Source of the DNA: Chitinophaga agrisoli
Lineage (GTDB): Bacteria; Bacteroidota; Bacteroidia; Chitinophagales; Chitinophagaceae
Assembly: GCF_008386695.1 (NCBI RefSeq)
Contig: NZ_VUOC01000004.1
Span: 2,952,576-3,016,575, forward strand
Length of the DNA stretch: 64,000 nucleotides
Direction: 5' to 3'
The translations under genes were made by a program, and so were the position numbers. Numbering within the stretch: the stretch's first letter is position 1; every line of letters starts with the position of its first letter. Positions 51,914-60,607 of this stretch are shown here, piece after piece. The notes below the pieces were generated by a model. That model searched no databases. It was not told the origin of the DNA and saw only the letters and a program-made list of their open reading frames with translations.

Positions 51914-54460
51914 ATGCCAGGGGAAGGTATACAGGCCCATTCTAACGGCCAGGGACAGGAAAAAGAAGCGCTTATCGCGCAGCCAGGGGAAAGCCCCCAG
52001 ACTTCCGCTATACTGGAACTGTTGCTGGAGTCCGCCAAAGCTATTACCTCCGAAGTAGACCTGGAAAAATTGGTGCAACGTATCACAGATATTGGCACCA
52101 GTCTGAGCCACGCGCAATTTGGCGCTTTTTTCTATAATGTTATCAATGAAAGCGGGGAGGAATACATGCTGTATACCATCTCCGGGGTGCCCAAGGAGGC
52201 GTTCTCCAAGTTCCCTATGCCCCGCAATACCAAAATATTCGACCCTACCTTTTCCGGCCGGGGCACTGTGCGGTATGACGATGTGACCCAACAGCCACAT
52301 TATGCGCAGAACCCACCCTACCAAGGCATGCCGCGGGGACACCTGCCCGTTAGAAGTTACCTGGCCGCGCCGGTGATCTCCCCCATTAACGGTGAAGTGA
52401 TTGGCGGGCTGTTTTTTGGACATTCAGACACCGGCGTATTTACAGCCACCAGCGAGAAGCTGATCGAAGGCGTGGCCGCACAGGCAGCCATCGCCATGGG
52501 CAATGCCCGGCTGTTTGAAGAGAAGAAAAAGACCGAACGTACCCTGCTGGAGCAGCGGGAACAGTATTCCAGCATCTTTAACTCCACCTCTGACGCTATC
52601 CTGATCTACAACGAAGACGGTATTATTGCGGAGACCAATCCCGCTGCCGAAAAGATGTATGGTTATGCCCACCGGGAGCTCATAGGCATGCATGGCAGCC
52701 TGCTGCTGCAACAGTCGCCGGAGGAGTTCGAAGGCATCCGCGAGATCGTTAAAACGGGCAGATCCTACACCGGCACCGCCATCCACCGAAGAAAAGACGG
52801 CGTGGCCATACATACGGACATGGTGGTGACGCCCTTCCTGTTCAAGGACCGGCAGCACCTGCTGGCCGTTATTCGCGATGTATCCCCCTATAGCGGCACC
52901 GCCGAAGCATTGCGCAAGATGGAAGCCTTTGCCAACACCATCACACAGGCCTCCCCCGTGGCATTATGGATGACCAATAACAAAGCGGAGAATACTTACG
53001 TAAATCAAACCTGGATAGACTGGACCGGAAGACCGTTTGAAATGCACCACGGCGCCCAGTGGATGGACGCTATTGACCCGGCAGACAAGGCACCGATGCG
53101 GGAAGCGTTTTTATCCGCTTTTCAGCACCGCAAGAATTTTGAATTTGAATTCCGTATCACCAGAAGGGATGGCGGCGTACGCTGGTGCGTATCCAATGCC
53201 AGTCCCTATTATAGCCCTACAGGCGTGTTTGAAGGTTATGCAGGCTCCTGCATGGACATCACAGACAGGAAGACCACGCTGGAAAAACTGCAAAGCAGGA
53301 ATGCGCTCATAAACACCCTTACCAACAATACCATGCAGGCGCTGTTCATGATAGATGACCGCCAGGTATGTACCTATATGAACCCTGCCGCAGAACAGAT
53401 GACGGGCTATAAATTACATGAGCTACAGGAGAAACCCCTGCATTACTACATACATCATACCCGGCAAGACGGGCGCCACTACCCTATTGACGACTGCCCC
53501 ATTGACCAGGCGATGAAAGCGCACCACCAGATCAGCGGCGAAGAAGTATTTGTACACCGGGACAGCCATTTTTACCCGGTAGCCTTTATTTTCAGTCCCA
53601 TACTGGAGAACAGTATCTTAAAAGGCGGTGTGCTGGAAGTACGCGATACCACCGAAGAGAAAAGGATCCAGGAAGCGCTGCGTACCCGGGAAGAACTGGA
53701 GAAATATATACTGGAGCAGAAAGTAAAGGAACGTACCGCAGAACTGGAAAAACTGAACTATGAGCTGCTGCAGTTTACCAGTGTAGCCTCCCATGATCTG
53801 AAGGAACCTTTGCGCAAGATCTCCATCTTCAGTAAAATGCTGAAGGATAAAGTGGATCACCTGGAATTACTAAGCGATCCCGCCATCTACAAATATATTG
53901 ATACGATCATCTATTCCTCTGGCCGTATGTCTGCGCTGATAGATGATCTGCTGGCCTTTTCCCGGCTCTCGCAGGATAAGCTCCAGTTTGAGCAGGTAGA
54001 TCTGCAGGCGCTGTTACAACAGATATGGTTTGACCTGGAGATCTCCGTAAAGGAAAAAGATGCGGAGCTGCGTTACTCCGGAGAAACAATGGTTACAGGC
54101 GTGCCATTACTACTGGGACAGCTGTTCCAGAACCTGATCAGCAACTCCCTGAAGTTTGCGCATAAAGACCGGACGCCGGTGATCACAGTACATACAGCAA
54201 AAGAGCAGGTGGATGGAGAATACTTTACCCACATTACGTTTGCAGATAATGGTATTGGTTTTAAGAATGCGTATGCGGAGAAGATATTTGAAGTGTTTCA
54301 ACGCCTGCATACCAAGGACCAGTATGATGGAACGGGGATTGGACTGGCGATTGTAAAGAAGATCGTCTCCCTGCATCATGGAACGATTAGTGCGGTGGGA
54401 GTTGAAGGAGAAGGGAGCAGGTTTGAGGTGGAGTTGCCGTGGGAGGGCAGGTACAGTTGA
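51914..54460 (+). CDS. GAF/multi-PAS sensor histidine kinase (phytochrome-type kinase module)
   Basis: 848 aa, soluble (no signal peptide or span). GAF domain (about 30-200), three PAS/PAC domains (about 215-330, 335-455, 465-590; NPAAEKMYGY, WIDWTGRPFE, NPAAEQMTGYKL), a short coiled coil, phosphoacceptor His627 in ASHDLKEPLRKI, and a complete HATPase domain with NLISNSLKFA, FADNGIGF and DGTGIGLAIVKKI. The DLKEPLRKI H-box belongs to the kinase class found with phytochromes and Rcp1-like regulators. No PAS-GAF-PHY chromophore module is visible, so the signal is unknown. Confidence 0.9.
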   Translation: MPGEGIQAHSNGQGQEKEALIAQPGESPQTSAILELLLESAKAITSEVDLEKLVQRITDIGTSLSHAQFGAFFYNVINESGEEYMLYTISGVPKEAFSKFPMPRNTKIFDPTFSGRGTVRYDDVTQQPHYAQNPPYQGMPRGHLPVRSYLAAPVISPINGEVIGGLFFGHSDTGVFTATSEKLIEGVAAQAAIAMGNARLFEEKKKTERTLLEQREQYSSIFNSTSDAILIYNEDGIIAETNPAAEKMYGYAHRELIGMHGSLLLQQSPEEFEGIREIVKTGRSYTGTAIHRRKDGVAIHTDMVVTPFLFKDRQHLLAVIRDVSPYSGTAEALRKMEAFANTITQASPVALWMTNNKAENTYVNQTWIDWTGRPFEMHHGAQWMDAIDPADKAPMREAFLSAFQHRKNFEFEFRITRRDGGVRWCVSNASPYYSPTGVFEGYAGSCMDITDRKTTLEKLQSRNALINTLTNNTMQALFMIDDRQVCTYMNPAAEQMTGYKLHELQEKPLHYYIHHTRQDGRHYPIDDCPIDQAMKAHHQISGEEVFVHRDSHFYPVAFIFSPILENSILKGGVLEVRDTTEEKRIQEALRTREELEKYILEQKVKERTAELEKLNYELLQFTSVASHDLKEPLRKISIFSKMLKDKVDHLELLSDPAIYKYIDTIIYSSGRMSALIDDLLAFSRLSQDKLQFEQVDLQALLQQIWFDLEISVKEKDAELRYSGETMVTGVPLLLGQLFQNLISNSLKFAHKDRTPVITVHTAKEQVDGEYFTHITFADNGIGFKNAYAEKIFEVFQRLHTKDQYDGTGIGLAIVKKIVSLHHGTISAVGVEGEGSRFEVELPWEGRYS

Positions 54461-54574
54461 GATATGCTACAAACATTAAATTTGCCAATTATAATAGCAA
54501 GTATTAACTTTACATTAGGTCGACCTGGTATAGCCCGCTTGGCTTTATCGGGCCGCAAAAACCAAAAAATTTGG

Positions 54575-54600
54575 GCCTCAGTTTTGAACTGGGGCTTTTT
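54575..54600 (+). terminator. Terminator after the GAF/PAS kinase
   Basis: 9-bp stem GCCTCAGTT/AACTGGGGC (one G-T pair), 3-nt loop, then TTTTT. It overlaps the last bases of the convergent DUF3800 gene. A second hairpin (GCCCG/CGGGC) lies about 30 nt upstream. Confidence 0.85.
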
Positions 54601-55348
54601 AATTTCTAACTACTCCCATTGCATCTTTTTTACTTGCCTCTTTAAGAAGGATATCCTTCAACTCGTCAAAATACAAGTGTACACCATATTTCTTAAGGCT
54701 CCCTTTTGGATATTCCTTCCTATACAATAAGTGGGCTATTACATCTGCGATCTGAATATAATAGGAGTGAGCGGAATCCCGGTGAAATACATCCTCGATT
54801 ATATTATCTGTTGGCGCATTATATGTCTCTCCATTGAAATGTGACATTATAGGATTGTATGTGCGAAGCTTGCGCAATAACGATCGAATGGTACCCTCCG
54901 ATGAGTCATCGGCTATAATTATTCCATTGTCTTTAACTGATTTTTTCAAGTAGACATCGTATCGCGTAATTAGCCTGCTCCATGCGAGTTTCTGAAAATC
55001 AGTATCAGCCGGGAAATCGGCTTTCCTGAGGCAAACGTTTACTACTTTAGCGGTGTTAAATATTACAGGTATTTGTACAGCCAGATTTCTTAAAATGTGA
55101 ATCCGATCTGCCTTTCGTATCGCTGCATAAGACTTAATTTTATTTATTCGTATTAGTTCAGCAGCATGTATTTCCTCTCTTATATTCAGTCCATACATTT
55201 TTTTTACAGCGGTTCTGAATGTTTTTATCTGATCTAAATATTTACGCCAGTCATTTGAGTTGATTATCAAGCCAGATAAAATATAATGGGGAGAGGCGTA
55301 TTTGCCAACTCCGGGGTCACCGCTTTCATCTACATACATGAGATACAT
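54599..55348 (-). CDS. DUF3800 protein (RNase H-like fold) in an AT-rich islet
   Basis: 249 aa. DUF3800 hallmarks: N-terminal YVDESGDPGV with an acidic Asp-Glu pair, the strand-embedded acidic IIIADDSSEG (about 162-171) and the C-terminal QIADVIAHLLYRK. The family is predicted to have an RNase H-like nuclease-type fold, and is scattered and often near mobile or defence genes; activity is not established. Rich in Lys, Ile and Asn, and visibly more AT-rich than its neighbours, which suggests recent transfer. A perfect 18-bp palindrome lies 28 nt upstream of its ATG, a possible operator. Confidence 0.85.
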   Translation of the reverse strand: MYLMYVDESGDPGVGKYASPHYILSGLIINSNDWRKYLDQIKTFRTAVKKMYGLNIREEIHAAELIRINKIKSYAAIRKADRIHILRNLAVQIPVIFNTAKVVNVCLRKADFPADTDFQKLAWSRLITRYDVYLKKSVKDNGIIIADDSSEGTIRSLLRKLRTYNPIMSHFNGETYNAPTDNIIEDVFHRDSAHSYYIQIADVIAHLLYRKEYPKGSLKKYGVHLYFDELKDILLKEASKKDAMGVVRN

Positions 55349-55375
55349 TCAAGGGTTTATTTTGGTTTAACAATT

Positions 55376-55393
55376 GTCGTATATATATACGAC
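55376..55393. promoter_or_regulatory. Perfect 18-bp palindrome upstream of DUF3800
   Basis: GTCGTATATATATACGAC is an exact inverted repeat with 9-nt halves, located where an operator or promoter would sit for the minus-strand DUF3800 gene. No matching regulator gene is in the islet. Confidence 0.6.
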
Positions 55394-55566
55394 TATCAAT
55401 GGATCCATCTTAGGGGTGTGACAAATGCTATATTCAACCAGTAATACCTACATACTATCATCATTATCGGGATATCTAAGTTACTGAATAAATTGATTGC
55501 AAATTTCAACTCGCTGCGAAACGCATTAGAGATTTGAAGGCATGCTGTCCACTGCAACAGTTACAC

Positions 55567-55601
55567 TTGTAAGCAGGTATTTTGTGATTTTCCTATCTTT
55601 A
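55567..55601 (+). promoter_or_regulatory. Candidate promoter of the DUF6157 gene
   Basis: TTG at 55567-55569 and TATCTTTA at 55594-55601 are 24 nt apart, slightly long for the Bacteroidota consensus, with the last base mismatched. The ATG is 8 nt downstream of the -7 box. Confidence 0.3.
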
Positions 55602-55609
55602 TATCAACT

Positions 55610-56035
55610 ATGAAAGTCAATAACATTCATACCACCAACTACTATAACGCCTTTATAGCCGTAGCAGACGATTGCCCCATCGCCACCGGCGAAATGCCGC
55701 CATTAAAAGGCACGGAAAAAACCGCCGCCAATATCCAGTTTGAAATGGTGATCGAACATCCTTATCAATACACCTCTGATGATGTGGTATTCCAGGTATT
55801 TGCGGTGAAGCAGCAAGTAGGCGCCCGTACCTATGATGCAGAAAGAGCACAATTCTTTTCAAAGGGACAGCCCTGTATGCGCGCTTCTCCGCTGACCAAA
55901 CGTTATGGCTGGGGCATACATTTCAATGAAGAGGGTAAGCTGGCCCTGTATGCCCGGGAATCCGCAGAATATAAAAAATATATACAAGATGAGCGCCTGC
56001 AGCAGGTGAAAGCCATGCGCTCAAAAAGGGTATAA
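55610..56035 (+). CDS. DUF6157-like small protein
   Basis: 141-aa soluble protein. The opening HTTNYYNAFIAVADDCP, GEMPPLKGTEKTAANIQFEMV and the C-terminal PLTKRYGWGIHFNEEGKLALY match the uncharacterised DUF6157 group as I remember it. No catalytic motif or export signal is evident. Stand-alone gene with a short promoter region; the downstream TATCTTTG element starts the next unit. Confidence 0.75.
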   Translation: MKVNNIHTTNYYNAFIAVADDCPIATGEMPPLKGTEKTAANIQFEMVIEHPYQYTSDDVVFQVFAVKQQVGARTYDAERAQFFSKGQPCMRASPLTKRYGWGIHFNEEGKLALYARESAEYKKYIQDERLQQVKAMRSKRV

Positions 56036-56046
56036 ATAAAAATTCC

Positions 56047-56054
56047 TATCTTTG
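56047..56054 (+). promoter_or_regulatory. Candidate -7 element before the rsgA leader
   Basis: TATCTTTG is a perfect TAnnTTTG match. Transcription would start near 56060, almost at the ATG of the small leader frame. No clear -33 TTG is seen. Confidence 0.45.
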
Positions 56055-56061
56055 TGACTTG

Positions 56062-56112
56062 ATGTCACAGTTTATTACCACATATCGCCCCTTTGCTGAT
56101 ATAGCAGCCTAA
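56062..56112 (+). CDS. Possible 16-residue leader peptide upstream of rsgA
   Basis: A short frame MSQFITTYRPFADIAA begins a few bases after a predicted transcription start. Its stop (TAA) is the first base of a hairpin: ACGCAGG (56112-56118) pairs with CCTGCGT (56141-56147), and is followed by CCTCTCATTTTTG. The arrangement resembles an attenuator or uORF control in front of rsgA, but the peptide has no run of one amino acid. Speculative; could be chance. Confidence 0.3.
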   Translation: MSQFITTYRPFADIAA

Positions 56113-56160
56113 CGCAGGCGCTCTGATACTTAGGTATGCCCCTGCGTCCCTCTCATTTTT
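56112..56160 (+). promoter_or_regulatory. Attenuator-like hairpin in the rsgA leader
   Basis: A 7-bp GC-rich stem (ACGCAGG/CCTGCGT) with a 22-nt loop, followed by a pyrimidine-rich stretch ending in five T. It sits between the leader frame and rsgA. Confidence 0.4.
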
Positions 56161-56231
56161 GTTACATATCACATTAATGCACTAAAGCTATGCACGGATC
56201 TTTCCGTACGCAGGGCTGTAATCATTTACCC

Positions 56232-57296
56232 ATGTCATTATTACATCAATACGGGTGGTATCCCCATTTTGAACAACATTTTATTTCATACCAGGCACAA
56301 GGCCTGTCAGCGGGCCGCGTAACGGCCATACAAGGTTTTAAACATACGCTTATCAGCTCAGCCGGCCCTGTGGAGGCCATGCTTTCCGGGGCGCTGTTAA
56401 ACAGCCGCGAGTCGTGGGAATTACCTAAAGCCGGCGATTGGGTTGCATTTAAGGGGTATGAGGATCAGGGCATTATCCTGGAGGTATTACCCCGCCTGAA
56501 TGAATTAAGCAGGAAACAACCCGGTAAAAGCCACGAAAAACAGGTAATAGCAGCCAATATCGATGCTGCGCTGATCCTGCAGGGGCTGGATCGCGACTTT
56601 AACCTGATGCGGTTGCAGCGTTACCTGCAGCAGGTATCACAATGTAACATACAACCCATCGTGATCCTTAATAAAAAGGACCTGGTGGATGATCCGCTAT
56701 CATACGAACAGCAGGTACAGGCATTAGGGTACCAATGTCCGGTGATACTTTCCAGCGCGCTGAACCCGTCTGGGTTGAAGGAGTGGGCGGCGCAATACCT
56801 GCTGCCCGGTCGTACTTATGCTTTGCTGGGTTCTTCCGGGGTGGGGAAAAGCACCTTGCTGAATGCCTTGCTGGGCGCCCCGCTGCAACAGGAAGGGGCT
56901 GTAAGCACGGCCAACAGTAAAGGGAAACATACTACCACCAGCAGGCAGCTGGCTGCCCTGCCCAATGGCAGTATGATCATTGACTCGCCAGGGATGCGGG
57001 AGTTTGGGCTTACGCTGGAAGAAGATGCGGTAGTAGTTTCCCATCATCCGCAGATAATGGCCCTGGCTGCCCAATGCCGGTTTGGGGATTGTACCCATCA
57101 GCATGAGCCAGGATGCGCCGTGGTAACAGCGGTGAAGAACGGCGATCTGCCGGAGCTGGTGTACCGCAGCTATCTGAAACTGTTGCGGGAGCAATACCAT
57201 TACCAGGCGAATGCCACGGAGAAGAAAAGGGTGGAAAAGCAGTTTGGCAGGATCTCTAAACAGGTGAACGCGCACAGGAAGAACAGGAAGTATTAA
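56232..57296 (+). CDS. rsgA: Small ribosomal subunit biogenesis GTPase RsgA
   Basis: Circularly permuted GTPase that helps mature the 30S subunit. 354 aa from the ATG reading MSLLHQYGW, the usual start of this subgroup; an ATG 42 nt upstream is possible. OB-fold N-terminus (to about 100), permuted G motifs in order G4 (ILNKKDLVDD), G1 (GSSGVGKSTLLN), G3 (DSPGMREFG), and a C-terminal zinc finger (CRFGDCTHQHEPGC). Stand-alone gene closed by a long hairpin. Confidence 0.93.
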   Translation: MSLLHQYGWYPHFEQHFISYQAQGLSAGRVTAIQGFKHTLISSAGPVEAMLSGALLNSRESWELPKAGDWVAFKGYEDQGIILEVLPRLNELSRKQPGKSHEKQVIAANIDAALILQGLDRDFNLMRLQRYLQQVSQCNIQPIVILNKKDLVDDPLSYEQQVQALGYQCPVILSSALNPSGLKEWAAQYLLPGRTYALLGSSGVGKSTLLNALLGAPLQQEGAVSTANSKGKHTTTSRQLAALPNGSMIIDSPGMREFGLTLEEDAVVVSHHPQIMALAAQCRFGDCTHQHEPGCAVVTAVKNGDLPELVYRSYLKLLREQYHYQANATEKKRVEKQFGRISKQVNAHRKNRKY

Positions 57297-57306
57297 TACA
57301 AAATGA

Positions 57307-57360
57307 GGGTATATCAAAAGCTCGAAGCATGCGCTTCGGGTTTGGTATACCCTTTCTTTT
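57307..57360. terminator. Bidirectional terminator between rsgA and the serine hydrolase
   Basis: Long imperfect hairpin: outer arms GGGTATA/TATACCC, inner CGAAGC/GCTTCG, tip ATGC; on the plus strand it is followed by TTTCTTTT. The two flanking genes converge on it. Confidence 0.8.
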
Positions 57361-57368
57361 ATGCGCTA

Positions 57369-58721
57369 CTACGGCACCCTGACAGCTGTACGGGGGCCTA
57401 TACTATTCCGCAGTTGCATACTTTTGGGAACACCGCTTTCATCCAAATCGAATCCTATTTCATAATCCTGATCATCTTTAAGGAAGAAATGTGTGGCATC
57501 TGCTGCCATCAATTCTGAGCGGGGCCCATTGTTGGGATATGCAACCAATGTACCGTTTTCCAGTTTCATTTCTATCCGCAGGGGTATCTCCTTTATTTCA
57601 TAAAATCCGGCATATTTTGCCAGTACTGCCGCGCTTACCTGCACGGGTACTCTTAGCTGGGGTATCGTATATGGCTGATGATATAACACCGCCAGTATTC
57701 TACGGGTCATATTGGTCATTGCCGGCGTTTCTATATTACAGAGCAGTATCACACATACATCATCTTCCGTGATTCGGGCAAAATTGCTTCTGAAACCCCA
57801 AATAGCACCGCTATGCGAAACCATGCGCCGGCCGTAGATGGAATCTATTATCCAGCCGTAACCATAGTTGTTTTTGAACGGCTTGTAGGCCTTATCCTGC
57901 AGTGTTTTGTTCACGATGGCATATTGTTGCAGGCCGGTATGCCATTTATACAGATCTTCCACAGTTGAATAAATAGCGCCCGCTGCAAACGCTACGGATG
58001 AATCTACAATGGGTGCGCGCTGATTGTATGCACCTGTTGAATCTGCATAGTAACCAATCGCTTTCCGGGTACTGTCGAGGTGTACAAAATCAAACCCGCT
58101 GCTATCCATTTTTAACGGAGTGAAGATGTATTTCCGGATCGCTTTATCGTAAGACAGGCCGGCTGCCCTGGGTACGATATAACCCAGCATGGAATAACCT
58201 GAATTGCTATAACTCCATTGGGTACCGGGCGAAAAGTCCAGTGGTTTGTCTTTGAAAAGCGCCATCATCATTTCTTCCGTATTGGGCTTGCCCGCTTCAT
58301 TATTCATAAAGTCGCCATCACGCGTGTAATCATAGATGCCGGAGGTGTGGCTCAGCAGATTTTCAACTGTAATGCTATCCCCCTTGGGATAATCAGGATA
58401 GAATTTGCTGAGCTTATCATCCAGCGATAGCTTATGCAGCGATACCAGTTTAAGGATAAGCGTGGAGGTAAAAGGTTTGGTAGCGGAGGCTATCTGGAAC
58501 CGTGTGTGCCCATCGTTGAGGGTACGGGCAGTGAGGTTACTGTAACCATACCCCTTTTCCAGCAGGATCTTGCCCTGCCGGGCTATTAGCACCGAGCCGT
58601 TAAATTCGCCACGGCGGTAATAGGCCCGTAATAGTGTATCCAGTTCTGCGGTGATGTTTTGTGCATGCACAGTGGCTGCCAGGCAAAGGGCACAAAAAAG
58701 CAGGTATACTTGCTTTTGCAT
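57369..58721 (-). CDS. Exported serine hydrolase (class C beta-lactamase-like)
   Basis: 450 aa with signal peptide (about 1-20, LAATVHAQ). Beta-lactamase/DD-peptidase fold (about 25-340): nucleophile Ser79 in SATK (79-82), Tyr171 in YSN, and HSG (VSHSGAIWG) in place of KTG. A C-terminal domain (about 350-450) resembles the lipocalin-like extension of such hydrolases. Substrate unknown: D-amino-acid peptide, ester or beta-lactam are all possible. Single-gene unit. Confidence 0.9.
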   Translation of the reverse strand: MQKQVYLLFCALCLAATVHAQNITAELDTLLRAYYRRGEFNGSVLIARQGKILLEKGYGYSNLTARTLNDGHTRFQIASATKPFTSTLILKLVSLHKLSLDDKLSKFYPDYPKGDSITVENLLSHTSGIYDYTRDGDFMNNEAGKPNTEEMMMALFKDKPLDFSPGTQWSYSNSGYSMLGYIVPRAAGLSYDKAIRKYIFTPLKMDSSGFDFVHLDSTRKAIGYYADSTGAYNQRAPIVDSSVAFAAGAIYSTVEDLYKWHTGLQQYAIVNKTLQDKAYKPFKNNYGYGWIIDSIYGRRMVSHSGAIWGFRSNFARITEDDVCVILLCNIETPAMTNMTRRILAVLYHQPYTIPQLRVPVQVSAAVLAKYAGFYEIKEIPLRIEMKLENGTLVAYPNNGPRSELMAADATHFFLKDDQDYEIGFDLDESGVPKSMQLRNSIGPRTAVRVP

Positions 58722-58787
58722 AAGGGTTCTTTTTTCTCAAGATTAGGGCATAAGCAAATATACCTGTTACAAATGTGATCAACAGGG

Positions 58788-59915
58788 TTATATAAGGGAC
58801 AAATCGGCCGATACTTGTCTTGTATGTGTAATGGCAGCACTGGGTTTTATCATGCCAGGATGAAAGGACACGGTAGGTAAACCATCCCGTATCCGCTGCG
58901 GCCAATCAGGGTTGCAAAGGGCCGCTTTACCCAGGGCCAGCAGATCGGCATGATCTTGTTCCAGCACTTTTGCAGCCTGTGCCGGCTCATGTAATCCGCC
59001 ATTGGCAATAACGGGCACTCCTACTATTTGTTTGGCCAGGCTGGTAAATGAAGTACCGTCCATATACATACAATCCCGCTCCCAGTTACCACTTTCTGCC
59101 GCAATATGGATATAGTCCGGCGGGGTGGCGGCAACGGCCGTCAGCAGCTCACGGGCGGCGGCAGGCCCCTGTGGCCAGCGGTAACGCAGGTTGTTTACCT
59201 TACCTTCTGAAAGGCGCAGGCCTATGATAAAGCCCGCAGGCGTTACCTGGCGGATGGCCTGTATGATCGCTGCTATCAGCCGGTAACGATTGGTAATAGC
59301 GCCGCCGTATTCATCCGTACGCAGGTTGGTATAATCCGTCAGGAACTGATCCAGCAGGTAGCCGTTGGCGGCATGGATCTCTATCCCGCTAAAACCGGCG
59401 ACAGAGGCCTCTTGAGCGGCGTGTACAAAACCATCACGCACGGTGTGGATATCATCTGTGGTCATGGCTTGTGGCAAGGAAAAGAGGCCATCGCCGCCGC
59501 CATATTCCGGCATACGGCGGCCCAAAGGGCTTACTGCCGCGGGCGCCCAGGTATGCGTATGATGTTGTGACAGGGCCCCTGCATGCATCAGCTGACAAAT
59601 GAAGTGGGCGCCCGCTCCGCGTACTTTTGCGGCGATGCGCTGCCAGCCATCCCGGTGGGCGGGCGTTACCAAACCCGGCTGAAGTGGATATCCACGGCTG
59701 GCGATATCATCTGTATACACGCCTTCTGTAATGATCATGCCGAAACCTCCGTTGGCAAATGCGGTATAATAGTCTTCCATTATGGGGGTGGGCGTTCCAT
59801 TACTGGCAGCGCTTACACGCGACATAGGCGCTACTATCAGGCGATTGCGGAGGATAATATGCTGCAGCGGGAACGGTTCAAAAATGGCAGGTGGAAACTG
59901 ATGATCTGTGTGCAT
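58788..59915 (-). CDS. Old Yellow Enzyme-family NADH:flavin oxidoreductase
   Basis: 375-aa FMN TIM-barrel ene-reductase from the ATG (MHTDHQFPP); a GTG seven codons earlier is in frame. Typical motifs: LRNRLIVAPMSR, active-site region GIEIHAANGYLLDQFLTD followed by NLRTDEYGG, and PVIANGGLHEPAQA plus LALGKAALCNPDWP near the phosphate site. Likely reduces electrophilic alkenes; the true substrate is unknown. A Crp-type regulator gene lies 86 nt upstream in the same direction. Confidence 0.9.
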   Translation of the reverse strand: MHTDHQFPPAIFEPFPLQHIILRNRLIVAPMSRVSAASNGTPTPIMEDYYTAFANGGFGMIITEGVYTDDIASRGYPLQPGLVTPAHRDGWQRIAAKVRGAGAHFICQLMHAGALSQHHTHTWAPAAVSPLGRRMPEYGGGDGLFSLPQAMTTDDIHTVRDGFVHAAQEASVAGFSGIEIHAANGYLLDQFLTDYTNLRTDEYGGAITNRYRLIAAIIQAIRQVTPAGFIIGLRLSEGKVNNLRYRWPQGPAAARELLTAVAATPPDYIHIAAESGNWERDCMYMDGTSFTSLAKQIVGVPVIANGGLHEPAQAAKVLEQDHADLLALGKAALCNPDWPQRIRDGLPTVSFHPGMIKPSAAITHTRQVSADLSLI

Positions 59916-60001
59916 AATAGCTACTTGTTTATGCACACAAAGGTCCGATGGAAAGAGGCTAACGAACGTTCAGGTAATTTAATAAATGCCGTTAAAATAA
60001 T

Positions 60002-60595
60002 TTAATCAGCAGCGGGTTTACGCTGTGCACGGATCTGGCTCAGGAACACCGGCGTAATGCCCAGGTAGGAAGCAATATGTTTCTGGGGTACACGCTGCAC
60101 CAGCTCCGGATGATGTTTTACCAGGTCTGTATAACGTTCTTCCCCACTCATGCTGATGTTATTAAGGATACGCCTGTTCTGCGCCAGGTAGGCATTCTGA
60201 TGCAGTATGCGAAAAAAGCGCTCAAAGGCGGGTATAGCGGCATATAATTGCTCCAGGGACTGTTTATCCAGCTGCAGCACTGTTACGGGCGTAAGGGCCT
60301 CTATATGCACAACAGCGGGCGTCTGATGCAGGAAGCTATCCAGGTCTGTGATCCACCAGTCTTCCATGGCAAAATGCAGGGTATATTCGTTACCGCTGTT
60401 ATCCACATAAAAAGAGCGCAAACATCCTTCGGTCACAAAGTGCTCATAGCCGCATATATCGCCGGCCTGCAGCAGGTATTGTTTACGCCGCAGCTGTTTC
60501 ACCTTCAGCAGGGACAGGAATAATTGCTGCTCCGCTGCTGAAAGTGAAATATGCCTGCTGACATGCGTTATTATCTGGCGGTGGATGGCTTCCAT
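60002..60595 (-). CDS. Crp/Fnr-family transcriptional regulator
   Basis: 197 aa: N-terminal cyclic-nucleotide-binding-type beta barrel (about 20-120; GDICGYEHFVTEGCLRSFYVD), dimer helix (about 120-145) and a C-terminal helix-turn-helix (about 165-190, KHIASYLGITPVFLSQIRAQ). The barrel lacks an obvious cAMP-phosphate Arg-Ser motif, so the ligand is unclear, as in most Bacteroidota members. It probably controls the neighbouring ene-reductase gene. Confidence 0.87.
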   Translation of the reverse strand: MEAIHRQIITHVSRHISLSAAEQQLFLSLLKVKQLRRKQYLLQAGDICGYEHFVTEGCLRSFYVDNSGNEYTLHFAMEDWWITDLDSFLHQTPAVVHIEALTPVTVLQLDKQSLEQLYAAIPAFERFFRILHQNAYLAQNRRILNNISMSGEERYTDLVKHHPELVQRVPQKHIASYLGITPVFLSQIRAQRKPAAD

Positions 60596-60607
60596 GCCAC
60601 AATATTA

